Position numbers and translations under genes: made by a program. Shown here piece by piece: positions 58,961-64,000 of a stretch of DNA of 64,000 nt; positions within the stretch are counted from its first letter, which is position 1, and each line of letters opens with the position of its first letter. The notes under the pieces were generated by a model that was given only the letters and a program-made list of their open reading frames with translations, did not search any database and was not told where the DNA came from. This DNA comes from Sweltsa coloradensis (lineage: Eukaryota; Arthropoda; Insecta; Plecoptera; Chloroperlidae): the NCBI GenBank assembly GCA_024449915.1, contig JAMZAV010000792.1:186001-250000 (forward strand), written 5' to 3'.

Positions 58961-59504
58961 TCGCAAGTCATGTCATACTCACAGAAAGGTGATACGAATA
59001 TGGAAGCTTATTATATCGATATTTTTAAATTTTTTTAAGCGTTCTTATTTACGTAACTGGGTGAGCAGTGTGCATATTTGGATTCAGTTATGAAGATGTT
59101 AGTATGTATCGTAAGTACTCAAAATGTATTCAACTGAAAAAACACAAATGTTATTCTGTGGCCTGTAATGAATGCACCTAAAGTGTTGCCAATGAAAATA
59201 GTTACGCGAGCCTTTGCCAACAAAAATTAAACATTTTGATATGAGGCGCATGCCACTTCTAGTGGTATACAATACATATAATTCCATTTCATTTATGAAA
59301 ATATTGAAAGTATTGTTGTAATTACTCAAACAGCGTTAATTAAAACAATTCGGAAGTATAACAATTTAATTTAACGAAGAGTTCGTTTATTTTCTGAGTT
59401 TAAACTTGATAATGAAATGGGTTTGGAATCGCTTCCTAGTCTTGGAGACCGTGCTTTATTTTAATTGAATTTATATTATCTAAGCTCCCCTAAATGCATC
59501 ACTT
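58961..59504. other. AT-rich intergenic DNA
   Basis: A 76-codon minus-strand frame (59099-59329) is not recognised. Confidence 0.35.
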
Positions 59505-59765
59505 TTCAGTCCGTTCGTATGTGCGTGTATCACGTCTCACGATAAAAAACCGAACATGACCTCCGATTGACATGCAGTTCTTTTTGTCGACATTGTCCTT
59601 CAAAAATGACAGAATGGTTTGGTTGCCCTGAGAGACATGGTGCTGGGCTACCCCCCCCCCCCCCCCAGAGTTGGATTATCTAGCACCTCAACTACGGGGG
59701 GTTGAGTGATGGCACAAACATGGCATAATAACAGAACGCTTCGCTCCCTATTCTTGGGGTACTCC
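59505..59765 (+). repeat. Family E repeat, copy 10, with a 16-C tract
   Basis: CAGTCCGTTCGTATGTGCGT, TCACGTCTCACGATAAAAAA, GACATTGTCCTTCAAAAATG, 16 C at 59651-59666, TAGCACCTCAACTACGG and CGCTTCGCTCCCTATTCTTG. Together with copy 2 it shows the full order of the family. Confidence 0.7.
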
Positions 59766-59889
59766 CACAAACTGTCCTTCTTAGAAAAGACAATGTAAAT
59801 TTTCTCATTTAAGAACATTGTTATTTTCTAGAAAAAATACGCGAAGGTCAAACAAGAAAATCCCAATTTAAATTATTAAATTCGTTTAA

Positions 59890-60080
59890 CACCGTTTTTC
59901 CGTGTAATTGCCTATAGCAATTAACTCTGCAAACTTTTCGCTCGCGACCTCTTCCGACCCCTAGTTCATTATCGTATTCAACAAACATTGTCGCAATTAA
60001 AAATGTGTCCATCACACTCTTGACTGTCTTGATAGTCGTCCCATCTGACGTTTTATGTCAAAGAAGGGGGAAATTAATAT
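59890..60080. promoter_or_regulatory. Balanced island, candidate conserved element
   Basis: Contains CGTGTAATTGCCTATAGCAA then TTAACTC (an imperfect palindrome around CTATAG), TCGCTCGCGACCTC and GTCGCAATTAAAAATGTGTC. No ORF. Confidence 0.3.
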
Positions 60081-60444
60081 TCCTCCGATGAACTCTTGGA
60101 AAATATATCTAGTATGCCAAGTGCTTTGCATAATAGCTTGTAGATCATGCGGGGTTTATCAACCGAGATGATAAATTACGTATGAGGTTCAGGAAAAACA
60201 AGTCTTGACGGATCGTTGACTTTGCCTAGTGCAAACCAAGTGGAGTAAGGAAATATGGGACATTAACTGTATTATTATTTCTCATATTTTCTCATCGATG
60301 GAGTCTGAGTTCAACCTATAGTTCCCCATTTCAAATAACTTTTATCACTGATTGTGCATACTCTCAATTAATTATGTATCATATATTTATTTAAACATAA
60401 AATATATTTGATTCTAGTTCGGTAGCTATTTGACCCGGAAGTCT

Positions 60445-60561
60445 AACTCACTTACCAAAGCCACTGTTTTTCTCCGTACTCGGTGAATTTTGACGAATGG
60501 GGGGACCTTCGTCGAAAATTCGTCGAGAACGGAGAAAAACAATGACTTTGGTAAGCGAGTT
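60445..60561. repeat. Compact hairpin, 53-bp arms, 10-nt loop
   Basis: The left arm (60445-60497) starts AACTCACTTACCAAAGCCAC and pairs with the right arm (60508-60561), which ends GACTTTGGTAAGCGAGTT. The GTTTTTCTCCGT / ACGGAGAAAAAC part is perfect; about seven mismatches occur overall. The loop is TGGGGGGACC. It could be a tiny fold-back transposon or a microRNA-like precursor. Confidence 0.9.
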
Positions 60562-61519
60562 TAAAGAAACATTCAATAAACGTAACATATATTATTGTTA
60601 TCACTCAAATAGTGCGATGAGAGAGGCATAAATCAAGTGAAAGTAATAAAGGTATTTTGTAAACGCTCCGAATTTGTTTTTGTTTTTATTATTATTATTT
60701 ATTGTTTATCCTTGTTGTCACATTCAACAACAAGAAACGGCGTCGACGCTAGCAAATATTTTGCTAGAACACTTGAAATCTATTTTTATTTTTATATATT
60801 TATTATTGTATACATTATAATGGTACTTTACAAATCTGTAAAGCTGAACACTCTTGTCTCTTCTAGGCACGGATACGGGAATAACCAAAATATGGAGTCA
60901 GTTTTGGGGTCAAGCCCCGCTGCCTGACCCTCTAGTCTAGGGTCACCAGAAACATTATGTATCCTTCTTCTTGAAGGTCATATTGGAGGACATATTTTCG
61001 GGTTTAAAGTGTAAAACAAAACAACGTGATGTCACGTGGCACAAGCATGCACGGACGGTGGTTAGAAATTTATTTCATATTGGACACATTCTCTCACAAA
61101 ATACAATCATCACACAGGAATAAGTAAGAGAATACACGAAATAAACATGGAAATTACATTGTTTTGGAAATAAGAACGAGTATATTGAAGAATGTGTGTA
61201 AGTTACAAACTAGAATGCAATACCACATAATAGAAAACTATCACACATTTTTCTCCCTTCTCTATGTTTTCTCCTCAAAGTTATCAAAGTATGTCGCGTA
61301 AATAATTCCGCCAACACAACACTTTTCAAATTCTTTTACAACAAGATTAGAACTTTTTAAGCGTGAGCAGGTTTCGCATACAACGTACGAGATAACATTC
61401 AACAGATAAAATACAAAAACCTAATCAAATTTCCCCTAGGTTTTTAGTTAAAAGTTTAATACCACTCGTGATAGGCAAAAAACCAACTTCTTTCGATATT
61501 CATTTTAAAGATTGCCGCG
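60562..61519. other. AT-rich intergenic DNA
   Basis: A 96-codon frame (60637-60927) is rich in F, I, V and Y from A/T runs. GACCCTCTAGTCTAGGGTC near 60926 is an imperfect palindrome. Nothing else recognised. Confidence 0.35.
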
Positions 61520-61760
61520 CGAGATTGTCTCTCCTTGGAGTATATCAGTTTATTTGAAGCCGGCGGTACTTTCCTGAATAGTTTTCCTGCCGCACAGTGG
61601 GGACAAACCTTCACCGTGCAAGAATGATGCGTGTAATAACGGCATATTCAAGACCGTCTCAGATTCCGTAATGCAGTCGCGAAGACGTTATTACGTTCAC
61701 AGAAATATATAGTCTCGCCAACTAAGACGTGATGAGATCGCAGTTTTGATTTACAAATCA
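61520..61760. promoter_or_regulatory. Balanced island, candidate conserved element
   Basis: CAGTTTATTTGAAGCCGGCG, CGTAATGCAGTCGCGAAGAC and GTTATTACGTTCAC appear in CpG-containing mixed sequence between AT-rich flanks. No ORF. Confidence 0.25.
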
Positions 61761-61918
61761 TTCACACAGTTAGCCATTCTGATAACCTGGTTAGTTTTAA
61801 TTAAACTTCGTCGTAAAGAAGAATTTTCTCTGAGTGGTTCTATTACGTTTCTTTAAGTTTTTTTTTTTACTAAAAATACCTTATTACAAAACAACCAAGA
61901 CTGAGTTTTATTATTTTA

Positions 61919-62110
61919 TTCACTCAAGGCCGACCGTGGTGGCACATACGATACACATACGCTAGTCCGAACCGCATGGCTACACGAGGACGTGGGTTCG
62001 AATCCAGTATACGGTAAATGTTTTTGTAATCGTCCTTCATCATCACCTATCACAACTCATCGTCACTAACAGCCTCAGTGCATAAATAGAGACGTTAAGC
62101 AACATATTTT
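61919..62110 (+). repeat. tRNA-related SINE (group F), copy 2 (best preserved)
   Basis: Head GGCCGACCGTGGTGGCACAT, B-box GTGGGTTCGAATCCAG, then GTTTTTGTAATCGTCCTTCA, TCATCACCTATCACAACTC, ATCGTC and a variable end. Copies 1 (28610) and 3 (63550) share the body after the B-box. Confidence 0.7.
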
Positions 62111-62196
62111 ATTGTTATAATGTCCTACTTTTAAGGGAGATAGTTGCTTCCAAAGTCGCATAATTTACGCTCTAATACAAAGTAATAAATATATAG

Positions 62197-62929
62197 TTGG
62201 ATGAGCGAAGCGAAGATTCCATTTCACTACACTGGAGAAAAAAATCCGGAATGTTTTTTTTCTTTTTTTCTGTATTTTTGTCTGTCTGTTAACACGATTC
62301 CGGCTAAACCGATACTCCGATTGCGATGAAATTTTATGGAGGCCTTCGAAATCTCTAAACTAAGAACTGACACGTTTTTGAGCGCAATCAAAAAATCATT
62401 TCTCATGAAAATCGCAATTTTACGATTTTTTTCGATTTTTAAATAATTTCTTCGACTTATAACTCCTACATGCTTTATCCGATTGTAATGATTTTTTCAC
62501 AGAACCTTAATTTTATGAATTGATATATTCGTGTGAAATTTGAGCGTAATCAAATAATTATTTCTCATGAAAATCGCAATTTTACGATTTTTTTAATTTC
62601 TTCTGCTTATAACACCTACAATACATGCTTTATCCGATTATAATGATTTTTTCACAGAACCTTAATTTTAAGAATTAATATATTCGTGTAAAATTTGTGC
62701 GTAATCGAATAATTATTTCTTATGAAAATTTCAATATTACGATTTTTTCCTTTTTTAAAATTACGATTAATTAAAAAAAAAAAAAATTTTATTTGATTTA
62801 ATTTAAAAAAAATTTCAACAAAGTTCTGATTTTTTCACAGAACAACAGAAAATCCGCAAAACACATGGCAGCTCAATTCACCAATTACGCTCATCCAACA
62901 ACGCGGCGGGACTTAAGCGTTTTCCTAGT
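62197..62929 (+). mobile_element. Family A element, copy 6 (733 bp)
   Basis: TTGGATGAGCG start (one GTAGCGAGC unit missing), core GGCTAAACCGATACTCCGAT, two internal units (TATCCGATTGTAATGATTTT; TATCCGATTATAATGATTTT), 11-bp inverse CGCTCATCCAA and tail GGCGGGACTTAAGCGTTTTC-CTAGT. Flanks TATAG and TAAATAG show no duplication. Confidence 0.85.
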
Positions 62930-63413
62930 TAAATAGTATGTACAAAAACCAAATGTATCATCATTGTCTAGGATAAAGATTTTGAATATATTTTCTAAAT
63001 ACTCTTTAAGGAAAATTTTGTCAGTTTGTGGGTTTTTGTGCTGGAATTAATTATGCTATATTTACATTCACTGTTTGATGTTAATTTATAGCACCAACTA
63101 GTTTTTGTAATATTCCAAATGATGTTGCAATGATAAATTATATTTCTATTCTACTGTGATCAATTACAAGATGATCTAAAGAGTCCAGTGAAAGACTGTG
63201 ATTATGGTCGACATTCAACGGTGTTTTCTGCTGACGAGGCGTTGAGGTCTTTGAGGCTGGGCTGGGAGAGAGGGAGAGAGAGAGAGCAGTGTGTGATAGG
63301 CGCGTGGAGTCGTCAGCACAAAGACGTGTAATGACAGGGCCGAGGATGAGGGCGGGGGAGCCGCTTTGTTTCTCTCAGCCCGTGTGAGAAGTGTGAGGGA
63401 TTTAATACTATCT
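62930..63413. other. Intergenic DNA, right part GC-richer
   Basis: 63217-63410 contains a GA-rich stretch (GGGAGAGAGAGAGAG) and GGCCGAGGATGAGGGCGGGG. Minus-strand frames here are low-complexity. Confidence 0.35.
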
Positions 63414-63520
63414 AGACGTGGCAGTAGCACGTGGCAGTAGCACGTGGCCATATGCACGTGGCTAGTGCACGTGGCAAGATACACTTGGCTAGTGAACATG
63501 GCAAGTGCACGTGACAAGTG
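63414..63520. repeat. Phased minisatellite of CACGTGGC units
   Basis: Eight units of 13-14 bp of the form TAGTGCACGTGGC(A). Exact CACGTG E-boxes are at 63428, 63441, 63455, 63468 and 63508; degenerate units begin near 63415, 63482 and 63495. Could be a plain minisatellite or a bHLH binding array. Confidence 0.85.
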
Positions 63521-63549
63521 GCGCCCTTATCGTATGCGCCACCGCGGAC

Positions 63550-63660
63550 GGTCTTGAGTGGTGATAGATGACGATGAACAACGATTACAAAAAACATGCC
63601 TTAAGCGGGATTCGAACCAACGTCTTCGTAGAGCCATACTCTTCGGCGATAAGACTCACG
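63550..63660 (-). repeat. tRNA-related SINE (group F), copy 3
   Basis: Minus strand: ACGTTGGTTCGAATCCCGC (B-box), GGCATGTTTTTTGTAATCGT, TGTTCATCGTCATCTATCAC, CACTC. Same body as 61919-62110. Confidence 0.65.
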
Positions 63661-63735
63661 AATCACTTCATGTAAATCACAAACATCATTTGAACGTGCT
63701 CAAGAAAGCTGTGCAAGTAATATCGAAGTAACAAC

Positions 63736-64000
63736 TTGAGACATGTCCTGATTCCATCTCGAAGTCTCACATTTCTATGCGCGGCTCCCATCAACTCTCG
63801 CCGCCTTCGCCATCTTATCATCCTCTATATAATATACACGTGTGACATGTTTCCTGGTGTTGATGTGCTATGTACGGGCGTCAGCTGGGGTAGATTGCAT
63901 CTCAGAGAGCGCTGCAGCTTAATGGGCGTCACTTACTTCACTAGATGCAGCCCAGCCCACTTACCTCGCGACCTTTAGGCGACCAGCAGTAGCTGTAAGA
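63736..64000. other. CpG-richer block at the window edge, possible minus-strand splice sites
   Basis: Composition becomes balanced to the edge. On the minus strand, GCGAG|GTAAGT (63970-63959) matches the donor consensus, and TCTTACAG (64000-63993) resembles an acceptor, bracketing a 28-nt candidate microexon. An 80-codon plus-strand frame (63736-63978) is not recognised. A gene may begin or continue beyond the right edge. Confidence 0.25.

Noticed and set aside
63215..63517. 100-codon minus-strand frame with repeated Ala-Thr-Cys peptide
   Set aside because: Driven by the CACGTG minisatellite and a GA-rich tract.

Overview
The window is AT-rich, intron-era eukaryotic DNA with almost no protein-coding capacity. 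It is crowded with nonautonomous transposons, tRNA-derived SINEs, decayed LINE fragments, microsatellites and fold-back repeats. Pol III-type SINE heads, LINE C-terminal remnants, TA-flanked MITEs and a gene-desert texture point to an animal, most likely an insect or other arthropod. A hemipteran is only a guess. Nothing looks bacterial, and no intact transposase, RNA gene or CRISPR array was found.

One recognisable gene is present, at 3468-4638 (+). It is an intronless F-box/leucine-rich-repeat-like gene whose F-box (3468-3623) and LRR body (open to 4638) lie in different frames. It is therefore a very young pseudogene or carries one sequence error. Three short stretches encode C-terminal LINE remnants: 32343-32492 (+), 38827-39160 (+) and 51340-51680 (-).

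The dominant repeats form a linked set. Family A (about 740 bp when full; six copies) and family B (two copies) share an asymmetric end structure. One terminus is TTGGATGAGCG; the other is its inverse followed by a roughly 30-nt tail ending in CTAG-T. Family C (about 200-270 bp; three copies) has that same CTAGT tail, inverted, at both ends. Families A, B and D share an internal core module. The architecture suggests Helitron2/Helentron-type nonautonomous elements. Family E (ten pieces with GGCACCTCCACC and G/C homopolymers), four tRNA-related SINE groups, two TA-flanked MITEs (32546-33142, 38668-38792) and a stem-loop LINE 3'-end family complete the picture.

Structural highlights are a 640-bp near-perfect fold-back (8490-9129), a roughly 99% identical 0.9-kb tandem duplication whose junction cuts a family-A element (47984-49809), an inverted pair with facing poly-C/poly-G tracts (22820-23485), a 3 x 110 bp array (27893-28222), a 117-nt hairpin (60445-60561) and an array of CACGTG E-boxes phased at about 13.4 bp (63414-63520).

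Between the repeats lie about sixteen islands of balanced base composition, many rich in homeodomain-type TAAT/ATTA or TTTATG cores, densest in 33-37 kb and 46-62 kb. They resemble conserved non-coding enhancers in a gene desert beside a developmental regulator, but this is inference that needs cross-species alignment.
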